Shown one piece after another: positions 43,818-53,338 of a stretch of 64,000 nucleotides of DNA. This stretch comes from NCEH01 sp043195195 (GTDB lineage: Bacteria; Pseudomonadota; Alphaproteobacteria; Rhizobiales; Xanthobacteraceae). The translations under genes and the position numbers were made by a program. Each line of letters opens with the position of its first letter. Position 1 is the stretch's first letter. The stretch spans positions 1 through 64,000 of the forward strand of contig NZ_JBAFWT010000018.1 of the NCBI RefSeq assembly GCF_043195195.1, in the 5' to 3' direction. The notes beneath the pieces were generated by a model. It was not told the origin of the DNA. It did not search any database and was given only the letters and a program-made list of their open reading frames with translations.

Positions 43818-45671
43818 TCAGCGGCGCAGGGCCTTCACGTCGCGAACGGCGCCGCGCGCGGCGGAGGTGGTGAGCGCCGCATAGGCCTGGAGCGCCTGGG
43901 AGACCACGCGGGTCCGCGTCGCCGGCTTCCAGGCGGCATCGCCCTTCGCTTCCATGGCGGCGCGGCGATGGGCGAGCACCTCGTCCGAAACCGCCAGATG
44001 AATGCGGCGGTTGGGGATGTCGATCTCGATGATATCGCCTTCTTCCACAAGCCCGATGGCACCGCCCTCGGCCGCTTCCGGGGAGACGTGGCCGATGGAC
44101 AGGCCCGAGGAGCCTCCCGAGAAACGCCCGTCGGTGACTAGCGCGCAAACCTTTCCGAGGCCCTTCGACTTCAGATAGGAGGTCGGATAGAGCATCTCCT
44201 GCATGCCGGGTCCGCCGCGCGGCCCCTCATAGCGGATCAGTACGATATCGCCGGCGACAATGCGCTGCGAGGCGAGGATTGCCTCCACAGCCGCGTCCTG
44301 GCTCTCGAAGATGCGCGCGGGACCGGAGAAGGTGAGCGAGGCGGCATCGACTCCCGCCGTTTTCACGATCGAGCCTTCTTCCGCGATGTTGCCGTACAGC
44401 ACCGCAAGGCCGCCATCCTTCGAATAGGCATGAGCAGCATCGCGGATCACGCCGCTTTCCCGGTCGGTATCGAGGTCGTCCCAGCGGCGCGCCTGGCTGA
44501 AGGCGACCTGGGTCGGTACGCCGCCGGGGGCAGCGCGATAGAAGGTCTGCACACTCTCCGAGCTGGTGCGCTTCACATCCCAGCGATCCAGGGCATCGCC
44601 GAGGGTCGGCGCATGCACCGTGCCCTGGTCGGAATGAAGCAGGCCGGCGCGGTCGAGTTCGCCGAGGATGGCCATGATGCCGCCGGCGCGGTGCACGTCT
44701 TCCATATGGATATTGGCGACGGCGGGCGCGACCTTGCACAGCACCGGAACGCCCCGCGAGAGGCGGTCTATGTCGGCCATGGTGAACGGCACCTCGCCCT
44801 CATTGGCCGCGGCGAGCAGGTGCAGCACCGTATTGGTGGAGCCGCCCATGGAGATATCCAGCGTCATGGCATTCTCGAATGCCTTGAAGGTCGCGATCTT
44901 GCGCGGCAGCACGCGCTCGTCGTCCTGCTCGTAATAGCGGCGGGCGAGATCGACGATCAGGTGGCCGGCTTCCACGAACAGGCGCTCGCGGTCGGCATGG
45001 GTCGCCAGCACCGAGCCATTGCCCGGCAGGGCGAGACCGAGGGCCTCCGTGAGACAGTTCATGGAATTCGCCGTGAACATGCCCGAGCAGGACCCGCAGG
45101 TGGGGCATGCGGACCGCTCCATCACCTTCACATCTTCGTCGGACACGCGAGAATCCGCGGCCGCGACCATCGCGTCGATCAGATCCACCTTCCGCTCGCC
45201 GGTGGAGAGGATCACCTTGCCGGCCTCCATGGGGCCGCCGGAGACGAACACCGCGGGGATGTTGAGGCGCATGGCGGCCATCAGCATGCCGGGCGTGATC
45301 TTGTCGCAATTGGAGATGCACACCATGGCGTCGGCGCAGTGCGCGTTGACCATATATTCCACGCTGTCGGCGATGATCTCGCGCGAGGGCAGTGAATAGA
45401 GCATGCCGTCATGGCCCATGGCGATGCCGTCATCCACCGCGATGGTGTTGAATTCCTTTGCAACACCGCCCGCCTTTTCGATCTCCCGCGCCACCAACTG
45501 GCCGAGATCCTTCAGGTGAACATGGCCGGGGACGAACTGGGTGAAGGAATTGACCACTGCGATGATGGGCTTGCCGAAATCGCCGTCCTTCATGCCAGTG
45601 GCGCGCCACAGGCCCCGGGCGCCGGCCATATTGCGGCCGTGGGTGGAGGTGCGGGAACGATAGGCGGGCAT
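43818..45671 (-). CDS. ilvD: Dihydroxy-acid dehydratase
   Basis: IlvD dehydrates dihydroxy-isovalerate and dihydroxy-methylvalerate, the third step of valine and isoleucine synthesis. The 617-residue iron-sulfur enzyme shows the cluster cysteine motifs SNCDKITPGM and CPTCGSCSGMFTANSMNC, the SMGGSTNTVLHLLA segment, YEGPRGGPGMQEML and DGRFSGGSSGLSIGHVSPEA. Length equals the E. coli type (616), which holds an oxygen-labile [4Fe-4S] cluster. It is monocistronic. Upstream is a 217-base gap shared with csbD; no branched-chain attenuator peptide was seen. Confidence 0.97.
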   Translation of the reverse strand: MPAYRSRTSTHGRNMAGARGLWRATGMKDGDFGKPIIAVVNSFTQFVPGHVHLKDLGQLVAREIEKAGGVAKEFNTIAVDDGIAMGHDGMLYSLPSREIIADSVEYMVNAHCADAMVCISNCDKITPGMLMAAMRLNIPAVFVSGGPMEAGKVILSTGERKVDLIDAMVAAADSRVSDEDVKVMERSACPTCGSCSGMFTANSMNCLTEALGLALPGNGSVLATHADRERLFVEAGHLIVDLARRYYEQDDERVLPRKIATFKAFENAMTLDISMGGSTNTVLHLLAAANEGEVPFTMADIDRLSRGVPVLCKVAPAVANIHMEDVHRAGGIMAILGELDRAGLLHSDQGTVHAPTLGDALDRWDVKRTSSESVQTFYRAAPGGVPTQVAFSQARRWDDLDTDRESGVIRDAAHAYSKDGGLAVLYGNIAEEGSIVKTAGVDAASLTFSGPARIFESQDAAVEAILASQRIVAGDIVLIRYEGPRGGPGMQEMLYPTSYLKSKGLGKVCALVTDGRFSGGSSGLSIGHVSPEAAEGGAIGLVEEGDIIEIDIPNRRIHLAVSDEVLAHRRAAMEAKGDAAWKPATRTRVVSQALQAYAALTTSAARGAVRDVKALRR

Positions 45672-45827
45672 GTCCTCTTACCTTTTATATCAGCGACAGG
45701 GGTAACCTGCGCAACATTGTGACGGTTCTCTTAGAGCGAATTTAGGCTGAACGGAATCGTTTCCGTGCAGGAGCTGCCCGATAGGCCATGCGCCCAGGGC
45801 ATCAATGCCTGCTTTTTCCGGACCGAG

Positions 45828-45853
45828 GGAACGTAAGGCCTCCCTGGCCGTTG
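45828..45853 (+). promoter_or_regulatory. Candidate EcfG promoter of csbD
   Basis: GGAAC (45828-45832), 16 bases, CGTTG (45849-45853) matches the EcfG consensus exactly. It lies 36 bases before the csbD start codon, leaving room for a short leader with a GAAGGGA ribosome site. CsbD-family genes are commonly general-stress genes, which supports the assignment. Confidence 0.75.
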
Positions 45854-45888
45854 TCTATGCAAGCTCACCGAGACGAAGGGAATATCTC

Positions 45889-46083
45889 ATGGGTAGCACT
45901 GGCGACAAGATCAAGGGCACCGCAAACGAAGCCATCGGCAATGCCAAGCAGGGCATTGGCAAGGCGGTCGGCAATGATCGCCTTCAGGTCGAGGGCAAGG
46001 TGCAGGAAATCAAGGGTGAAGGCCAGCAGGCCGTGGGCAAGGCTAAGGATGCGGTGAAGGGCACCGTCAACCGCAACCTCTGA
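45889..46083 (+). CDS. CsbD family stress protein
   Basis: This 64-residue hydrophilic protein has the CsbD pattern: MGSTGDKIKGTANEAIGNAK, GKAVGNDRLQVEGKVQEIKG and KAKDAVKGTVN. It consists of Lys/Gly/Ala-rich amphipathic helices and lacks hydrophobic segments, so it is cytoplasmic. CsbD proteins are induced by general stress in many bacteria; the biochemical role is unknown. An exact EcfG-type promoter match precedes it. ATG 45889 follows GAAGGGA by 8 bases; the open frame upstream is not supported. Confidence 0.92.
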   Translation: MGSTGDKIKGTANEAIGNAKQGIGKAVGNDRLQVEGKVQEIKGEGQQAVGKAKDAVKGTVNRNL

Positions 46084-46178
46084 GCTTTTGTTTGAATGAC
46101 CGCGGGCGGTCGGGCGATGTCGTCCGGCCGCCCACATTTTTGTGACACGACGAGATAGGGTGGTCTCGGCGTGAAAAA

Positions 46179-47504
46179 TCAGGTGAGAGCGGTGGCGTTC
46201 TCTTGCAGCACGGCGCCTGCCAGATAGAGCGAACCGGCGATCAGCACACGTGGCGGCGGCACCAATGGGAAAGCTGCGAGGCTGTCCAGGGCCGTCCCCA
46301 CATCGCGTGCCACCGAACTGGACATGCCAAGCGTGGCGGCAGCGGCTGCGACCTCGTCCGGAGCGAGGCCCTTGTGCTCGCCCGGCACTGGCACGGCGAT
46401 GACTTCGCGAACGAGTCCGGCGAACGGCGCGAGGAAGGCGGCGATGTCCTTGGAGCCGAGCATGCCAACCACCATGATCAGAGGTCGGGCATAGCGCTCT
46501 TCCAGTTCGGCCAGGGCGCTCGCCAGCGCCGCGCCGCCGGCGGCATTGTGTCCGCCGTCCAACCAGACTTCCACGTCCGCCGGGGCGCGCGCGGCGAGCG
46601 GGCCCGGGGCGAGGCGCTGCAGCCGTGCCGGCCATTCTGCCGCCTTGAGGCCGGATTCGAGGGCGGCGGCAGGGATGCCCAATTGCGGCAATGCCCGCAA
46701 GGTTGCGACCGCAAGTCCCGCATTGTCGATCTGATGCGCGCCCATGAGGCGCGGCCGCGGCAGATCCAGCAACCCGGCCTCGTCGGAATAGACCAGGCGG
46801 CCTGCTTCCTCATGGACCGTCCAATGCTGGCCGCGCACGAACACTGGCGCGAGGTTGCGAGCCGCTGCGCGCTCGATCACGTCGAGGGCTTCATCCGGCT
46901 GCGCCGCGACGATCACCGGCGACCGGCGCTTAATGATGCCGGCTTTTTCTCCCGCGATCTGCTCGAGTGTCGGGCCGAGAAAATCCACATGGTCGATGGA
47001 CAATGGTGTGATGACGCTGGCCAAGGGTGCATCGACGACATTCGTGGCGTCCAGGCGACCACCGAGACCGACCTCGAGCAGCAACACATCGGCGGCCACC
47101 TGGGCGAACAATACGAAAGCTGCCGCCGTGGTGATCTCGAACAGCGTGATGGGCTGGCCGGCATTGGCGCTCTCGACCTTGTCGAGCGCGTCCGAAAGGG
47201 CCCCATCGCTGACCAGGACGCCGGCAAGGCGGATGCGTTCATTGAAGCGCACCAAATGGGGCGAGGTATAGACGTGCACACGCTTGCCCGCCGCCTCCAG
47301 CGCCGCGCGCAGGAAGGCGATGGTGGATCCCTTGCCATTGGTGCCGGCCACATGGATGACCGGCGGCAGGCGCAGCTCGGGGTGGTCGAGGGCGGCAAGG
47401 AGGCGGTGGACCCGGTCCAGCGAAAGATCAATCCGCTGGGGATGGAGTGCCGCAAGGCGCTCCAGGATTGCGTCGGGTCCGCCGGCGGGGCGGGGGAGGG
47501 ACAT
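46179..47504 (-). CDS. folC: Folylpolyglutamate synthase / dihydrofolate synthase
   Basis: FolC adds glutamate to dihydropteroate (forming dihydrofolate) and further glutamates to folates. The 441-residue Mur-ligase-like enzyme has the P-loop GTNGKGST at 54-61, YTSPHLVRFNERIRL, the LLEVGLGGRLDATNVV block, SIDHVDFLGPTLEQIAGEKAGI with the conserved His and Lys, and DGGHNAAGG in the C-terminal domain. It follows accD by 53 bases, the common accD-folC arrangement of proteobacteria that links lipid and folate metabolism genes. Confidence 0.95.
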   Translation of the reverse strand: MSLPRPAGGPDAILERLAALHPQRIDLSLDRVHRLLAALDHPELRLPPVIHVAGTNGKGSTIAFLRAALEAAGKRVHVYTSPHLVRFNERIRLAGVLVSDGALSDALDKVESANAGQPITLFEITTAAAFVLFAQVAADVLLLEVGLGGRLDATNVVDAPLASVITPLSIDHVDFLGPTLEQIAGEKAGIIKRRSPVIVAAQPDEALDVIERAAARNLAPVFVRGQHWTVHEEAGRLVYSDEAGLLDLPRPRLMGAHQIDNAGLAVATLRALPQLGIPAAALESGLKAAEWPARLQRLAPGPLAARAPADVEVWLDGGHNAAGGAALASALAELEERYARPLIMVVGMLGSKDIAAFLAPFAGLVREVIAVPVPGEHKGLAPDEVAAAAATLGMSSSVARDVGTALDSLAAFPLVPPPRVLIAGSLYLAGAVLQENATALT

Positions 47505-47557
47505 TGGAAGCTACCCCTGCGCGGCTGCGGCCGCGCGGCGGAAAGATCGGGCGGGCA

Positions 47558-48481
47558 TCAAGCGGCGGCAGGACGCGGCAGGCGCCCTTGGGGGGGGGCG
47601 GCCGGCGCCTTTACCAGGATGCGGCAGATCCGTCCCAGTGTCTCTCGCATCTGGTGACGATGCACCACCATGTCGATCATGCCGTGCTCGCGCAGATATT
47701 CGGCGCGCTGGAAGCCGTCTGGCAGCTTCTCGCGGATGGTCTGCTCGATCACTCGCGGCCCGGCAAAGCCGATCAGGGCGCCGGGCTCTGAGATCTGAAT
47801 GTCGCCCAGCATGGCGTAGGAGGCTGTAACGCCGCCTGTGGTGGGGTTGGTGAGAACCACGATGTACGGCTTCTTGGCCTCACGTAATTCCTGGATCGCG
47901 ACCGTGGTGCGCGGCATCTGCATGAGGGAGAGGATGCCTTCCTGCATGCGCGCGCCGCCCGAGGCGGCGAACATGATAAAGGGCGTGCCCTTCTCGGCCG
48001 CTGTCTGCAGACCTTTCACCACAGCCTCGCCTGCGGCCATGCCGAGCGAGCCGCCCATGAAACCGAAATCTTGCACCGCGATTGTGACCGGGAGCGCTTG
48101 CAGCAGGCCGGTCGCAACCTTTACGGCATCCTGCATGCCGGTCTTGGTGCGGGCATCCTTCAGTCGGTCGGCATAGCGCCGCTCGTCGCGGAACTTCAGC
48201 GGATCGATGGCGACCTCGGGGAGGGCAACTTCTTCATAGGCCCCGTCGTCGAAGGTGGCCTTCAAGCGGCGCACCGCATCCATTCGCATGTGATAGCCGG
48301 AGCCCGGGATCACATACAGATTGGCTTCCAGATCCTTGTGGAACACCATCTGCCCGGTTTCCGGACACTTCACCCACAGATTCTCTGGTACCTCCCGGCG
48401 CGCCAGGAAATCTCGGATCTTCGGGCGGACGACGTTGGAAATCCAATTCAAGGAGGATGCTCCGGCTGTGGCGTGCTCCAT
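47558..48481 (-). CDS. accD: Acetyl-CoA carboxylase carboxyltransferase beta subunit
   Basis: AccD with AccA transfers carboxyl from biotin to acetyl-CoA, making malonyl-CoA for fatty acids. The 307-residue protein has the crotonase-like carboxyltransferase core: FGFMGGSLGMAAGEAV, FIMFAASGGARMQEGILSLMQ (acyl-CoA site) and YIVVLTNPTTGGVTASYAMLGD. The N-terminal zinc ribbon is degenerate. Only one cysteine (Cys39 in WVKCPETG) of the usual four remains, and the second pair is replaced in VIPGSGYHMRM. I understand this replacement also occurs in other alphaproteobacterial AccD proteins. It is followed by folC. Confidence 0.95.
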   Translation of the reverse strand: MEHATAGASSLNWISNVVRPKIRDFLARREVPENLWVKCPETGQMVFHKDLEANLYVIPGSGYHMRMDAVRRLKATFDDGAYEEVALPEVAIDPLKFRDERRYADRLKDARTKTGMQDAVKVATGLLQALPVTIAVQDFGFMGGSLGMAAGEAVVKGLQTAAEKGTPFIMFAASGGARMQEGILSLMQMPRTTVAIQELREAKKPYIVVLTNPTTGGVTASYAMLGDIQISEPGALIGFAGPRVIEQTIREKLPDGFQRAEYLREHGMIDMVVHRHQMRETLGRICRILVKAPAAPPQGRLPRPAAA

Positions 48482-48858
48482 GTAATACCGAGCGCGCGGT
48501 AACGGAAGTGCGGTTGTGCAGCGCCGCGCAAACGCCGGCGCGTAGCCATCATCGCCTCATCCCAGCCTTAGGGCTTGGGCGCCCATGGTGGCGAAACCAC
48601 GGCAAGGTCCAATTATTCCGTAAGGGAAATAGAATATGTACGAGATTTTATTTTTACGAAGTATCCTAAGCTGACAATCTGAATTTTTGATTCAATTCTG
48701 GCAAATTTATAATATCAACATCATTTTTAGATAGTTATTTGTGGAATTATTTGATTTTAATATATAAAAATTGCCTGACTGATATGGAAAATTTCGATTT
48801 TTCCTGCTTTATGGATATTTTTTGTACCGTTAATTTTCAGAGAGTATCGTTTGTTCAG
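48482..48858. other. accD upstream region with a strongly AT-rich block
   Basis: From about 48600 to 48858 the base composition changes sharply; the 60 bases from 48721 contain only 12 G/C. A hairpin GGAAAA...TTTTCC lies near 48787-48805 and may end the minus-strand acylase transcript's far 3' region. No gene, transposase remnant or convincing promoter was found. It lies upstream of accD and downstream of the acylase gene. Confidence 0.6.
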
Positions 48859-49944
48859 CTACGGTGTGGCGGGTAAGAAAATGAAAGGCTTGGCGACGGC
48901 AAACTCGGCCGCCGCATTACCGGAATAAATCCGCCCACCTTCCAGGGTGAGTTTCTTTACGGGCGCGCCCTCCTTCAGGTCCAGATCCGCGAGTGGGACC
49001 CAGAACGCATTTGGGCTGGTGGAAGAATCGAAAAAATAGACCTTGTTCTTTTGGTCCGCGACCGAGCGCCAGAGGGAAGAGGAAATGTTGGGCTGGTTCG
49101 GCGTGGTAATGCCGAGCGGCACGCCGACGCTGCGCATCACCCCAAGCACGCTGAGCGCGGCTTGATTGGCGAAGCTCTGCCCCGGCACCGCCGAGATGAA
49201 GCGCGGATCGGCCTGCTTCGGCACCGCGTGGATCAGGAATGAGGCGCGGGCGAAGCGATCGGAGGCGCGGTTGGTGCCAGGCAGGAAGGTCAGCCCGCCG
49301 ATCTCCTCCCAATAGGCGTTGAGCGCCAATTGCTGATCGAAGGTCGGGGAGTTGGTCATCACCTGATACTGCTTGCCGTGGTGAATGACGAGCTTCCCGC
49401 CGATATACTCGAAAATCGCTGAATCTCCGCTGGCATCGGAAAGCGCAAGGTGGAGCTGCGCCGGCACGCCATTGGGCAGTACCGGCGCGACGATGTGGAA
49501 TGGCTCCTTCTCCAACGCCGCAACCGCGTCCGAGACGGTGCCGAACATGTCCAGCACATACTGCGCCCAAAGGGAGATGGACATGGGCGGCTTGCCGGTG
49601 TCCTGCCCGTAGTCGGATTTGTCGAGATACAGCAGGTTCACCACCAGACCCGCCTCATTGATGCCGTCAGCGGTGCCGACATCATAGCTTGAGGCAATGA
49701 GGCTGCCGTATTTGGAGACCCATTTTGGCGCGGTGGGGCCAGCCGCACCGTCGCGCGCCATCCCCTTGGGAAACACCCAAAGATTGGTGCGCATATCCTC
49801 GGCCCAGTCCATAGACCGGCCGGTGATGACCATGCCGTCCGCGCCGGTATAAAGCGCGCGCGTGCAGGCGCTGGCGGGAGCTGCTGCCAGTGAGGCGCCC
49901 GCGAGCAGAGCGGCAATGAAGCGGGTGGTGCGCGAGCGGGCCAT
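48859..49944 (-). CDS. Exported choloylglycine hydrolase / penicillin V acylase family enzyme
   Basis: This 361-residue Ntn hydrolase cleaves linear amide bonds. The signal peptide ends ASA, and the next residue is Cys27 (CTRALYTG), so removal of the signal would expose the nucleophile. Other active-site residues are seen: Arg and Asp in ITGRSMDW, Asn in LVVNLLYL, Asn in QVMTNSPTFDQQL and Arg in GTNRASDRFARA. The Gram-negative members of this family include penicillin V acylases and N-acyl-homoserine lactone acylases, which are more likely substrates here than bile salts. It is monocistronic on the minus strand. The exact substrate is unknown. Confidence 0.9.
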   Translation of the reverse strand: MARSRTTRFIAALLAGASLAAAPASACTRALYTGADGMVITGRSMDWAEDMRTNLWVFPKGMARDGAAGPTAPKWVSKYGSLIASSYDVGTADGINEAGLVVNLLYLDKSDYGQDTGKPPMSISLWAQYVLDMFGTVSDAVAALEKEPFHIVAPVLPNGVPAQLHLALSDASGDSAIFEYIGGKLVIHHGKQYQVMTNSPTFDQQLALNAYWEEIGGLTFLPGTNRASDRFARASFLIHAVPKQADPRFISAVPGQSFANQAALSVLGVMRSVGVPLGITTPNQPNISSSLWRSVADQKNKVYFFDSSTSPNAFWVPLADLDLKEGAPVKKLTLEGGRIYSGNAAAEFAVAKPFIFLPATP

Positions 49945-50101
49945 ATCGATCCTCCCATTCGGATTGGGAAGAGCATTGAATGGTATGGGCCGCCAGCGCC
50001 ATGAGGTGGATCAAGATCCGGGCGTATGAAGAACCCGGCGGCTCGATCACGGTATTGCTATCGGCCTCCTGCGGCGTGGACGCGATCCGACTGACTGATG
50101 C

Positions 50102-50941
50102 CTATTCAGCGGTCCGGCGGCGCACACCACGCACCGCGCCGGCAAGCTCGCGAACCAATGCCTCCACATCGGCGACCGTGCCGGGGGTAGCGGCGCCGTT
50201 CTCGTCCAGCGAGGCGCGTACGACATCGACCAGCGCCGAACCCACCACCACCGCATCCGCACCTGCCGCGATGGCGGCCGCCTGGGCCGGGGTTTTCACC
50301 CCGAAGCCCACTGCCACCGGCAGGTCGGTGTGACCCTTGATGCGGGCTACGGCTGCGGAGACCAGATCAGCGTCCGGCGTCGCGGAGCCCGTGATGCCGG
50401 TGATTGAAACGTAATAGACAAAGCCTGCCGTGTGAGCGAGCACAGCCGGCAGGCGCTTGTCGTCCGTGGTCGGCGTTGCAAGGCGGATGAAGTCGAGCCC
50501 GGCAGCGAGCGCCGGAAGACATAGCTCGTCATCCTCCTCCGGCGGCAGATCAACCACGATCAGGCCATCCACGCCCGCTGCCTTAGCATCCTCAAGAAAG
50601 CGCGGGACGCCGTAGACATAGATGGGATTGAAATAGCCCATAAGAACGACAGGGGTCTTGTGGTCGCCTTCGCGGAACGCACGGACCATGCCGAGCGTCT
50701 TGGCGAGGGTCTGCCCGCCCTTGAGCGCCCGCAAACCGGCCGCCTGGATGGCAGGGCCATCCGCCATGGGATCGGTGAACGGCACGCCCAGCTCGATCAG
50801 GTCCGCGCCGGCCGCAGGCAGGGCTTTCAGCACCGCCAGCGAGGTTGCGGCATCGGGATCGCCCGCTGTGATGAAGGTGACGAGGCCGGGACGGCCCTCG
50901 GCGGCAAGATCGGCGAAGCGGGCGGTGATGCGGGTGGTCAT
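50102..50941 (-). CDS. trpA: Tryptophan synthase alpha subunit
   Basis: TrpA releases indole from indole-3-glycerol phosphate and channels it to TrpB. The 279-residue TIM barrel has LIELGVPFTDPMADGPAIQAA with the catalytic Glu, VVLMGYFNPIYVYG, the DGLIVVDLPPEE block with the catalytic Asp, and the phosphate site VGFGVKTPAQAAAIAAGADAVVVGSALV. It starts 79 bases after the small exported-protein gene and lies at the end of the trpF-trpB operon. Confidence 0.97.
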   Translation of the reverse strand: MTTRITARFADLAAEGRPGLVTFITAGDPDAATSLAVLKALPAAGADLIELGVPFTDPMADGPAIQAAGLRALKGGQTLAKTLGMVRAFREGDHKTPVVLMGYFNPIYVYGVPRFLEDAKAAGVDGLIVVDLPPEEDDELCLPALAAGLDFIRLATPTTDDKRLPAVLAHTAGFVYYVSITGITGSATPDADLVSAAVARIKGHTDLPVAVGFGVKTPAQAAAIAAGADAVVVGSALVDVVRASLDENGAATPGTVADVEALVRELAGAVRGVRRRTAE

Positions 50942-51020
50942 GGTCCGTCTTTATTCTGTCTCCCCCGGAACGGAAGGAGGATCGGCCGCCGGCGGCCGGG
51001 AGGCTAAGGGGGAAACCCGC

Positions 51021-51373
51021 TCAGTTCGGGCTGGTGATGGCGCAGGTCGCAGAGACGGCGCTGGTGGCGCCCATCAGGCGCACCTGATCCGACCCCGTGA
51101 TGCCGGGGAAGGTGGAAAACAGCGTCGTGGACGACGTGCCGAGCTTCTTCTTGCTCTTGGAGAAGAAATCGCAGGTCACGACGATTTGGTTCAACATGAT
51201 GGTGCCGCTGTTGGCCACCTGCACGCTGATGAAGGCGCCCGACGGATCAGTGACCACCGCGCCGGTGGTCAGGTTCAAGCCGGCCGGCTCCGCGAGTGCG
51301 GGCAGGACGGCCGGAGCGGCGAGAGAGAGCGGAAGAGCAAGGCTCAGAGCCTTCGCGCAAGCAGTTGCAAATT

Positions 51374-51377
<4 letters not shown>
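51021..51377 (-). CDS. Small exported FxLYD-like protein inserted between trpB and trpA
   Basis: This 118-residue protein has signal peptide MKFATACAKALSLALPLSLAAPAVLPALA. The mature beta-rich domain reads FISVQVANSGTIMLNQIVVTCDFF then KKLGTSSTTLFSTFPGITGS, ending SAVSATCAI, with two cysteines that could pair. The pattern resembles FxLYD-type periplasmic domains that describe a modified small beta sandwich. Its ATG overlaps the trpB stop as ATGA, so translation is coupled to trpB. A role in tryptophan synthesis is not implied by the family. The function is unknown. Confidence 0.78.
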
Positions 51378-52581
<1,204 letters not shown>

Positions 52582-52585
<4 letters not shown>

Positions 52586-53286
52586 TGGGCTTGGCTTTCC
52601 ACCTTGGAGGCAAGGGACGCCGCGCGCGCGGCGCGGACGAAGGCAAAGATCTTTTCCGCCGACTTGACACCCGGCGCGCTTTCAACGCCCGAGGAAACAT
52701 CGACGCCGTCGACACGGGTGCGGGCGATTGCCTGCGCCACATTATCGGGGTCTAGACCACCCGAAAGCATGATCGGGCGACCGGGGTCAAGGCCGGCCAG
52801 CAGAGACCAGTCGAACGGGCGGCCGTTGCCGCCCGGTAACAAGTCGTCAGGGGCGGGCTTGGCGTCGAACAACAAGCGGTCGGAAACCGCGGCATAGGCC
52901 GGTACGATGTCCAGGTCCGTGGCGCGGGCGATGCTGAGCGCTTTCATTACCGGCAGTCCGAACGCCGCGCGGATGGCTGCAACCCGTTCAGGGGTCTCGC
53001 GACCGTGCAGTTGCAGGATGTCGGGCTTCATCGCTTCCAAGGTATCGCGCACCAGCGCGTCGTCCGGATCGACGAGCAGCGCCACCTTGAGGGCGCGGCC
53101 GTTCACCTGCGCGGAGAGGGCGGCTGCGGCATCGAAAGAAAGATGGCGCGGGCTTTTGGCGAAATGGACGAAGCCGACAAGATCGGCCCCGGCTTGCAGC
53201 GCGGCGTCAAGCGCGGCGGCGCTGGTGACGCCGCAGATCTTCACTTCGATGCTCGGCTTGGAACCACCCGTAACCAACGCGCCCAT
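52582..53286 (-). CDS. trpF: Phosphoribosylanthranilate isomerase
   Basis: TrpF catalyses the Amadori rearrangement of phosphoribosylanthranilate. The 234-residue TIM barrel starts near EVKICGVTSAAALDAALQAGAD, with the catalytic Cys in KICG. It then has VGFVHFAKSPRHLS, the LQLHGRETPE block and the catalytic-Asp region LLFDAKPAP, and the phosphate site LSGGLDPDNVAQAI followed by GVDVSSGVESAPG. ATG 53286 (MGALVTGGSKPS) is chosen; the frame continues 64 codons upstream without family similarity. Confidence 0.95.
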
Positions 53287-53338
53287 TTCATCACCATCGG
53301 GTGCGGCGCGCCGCACCCTGTCTCGTTTCTGCTTTGGC

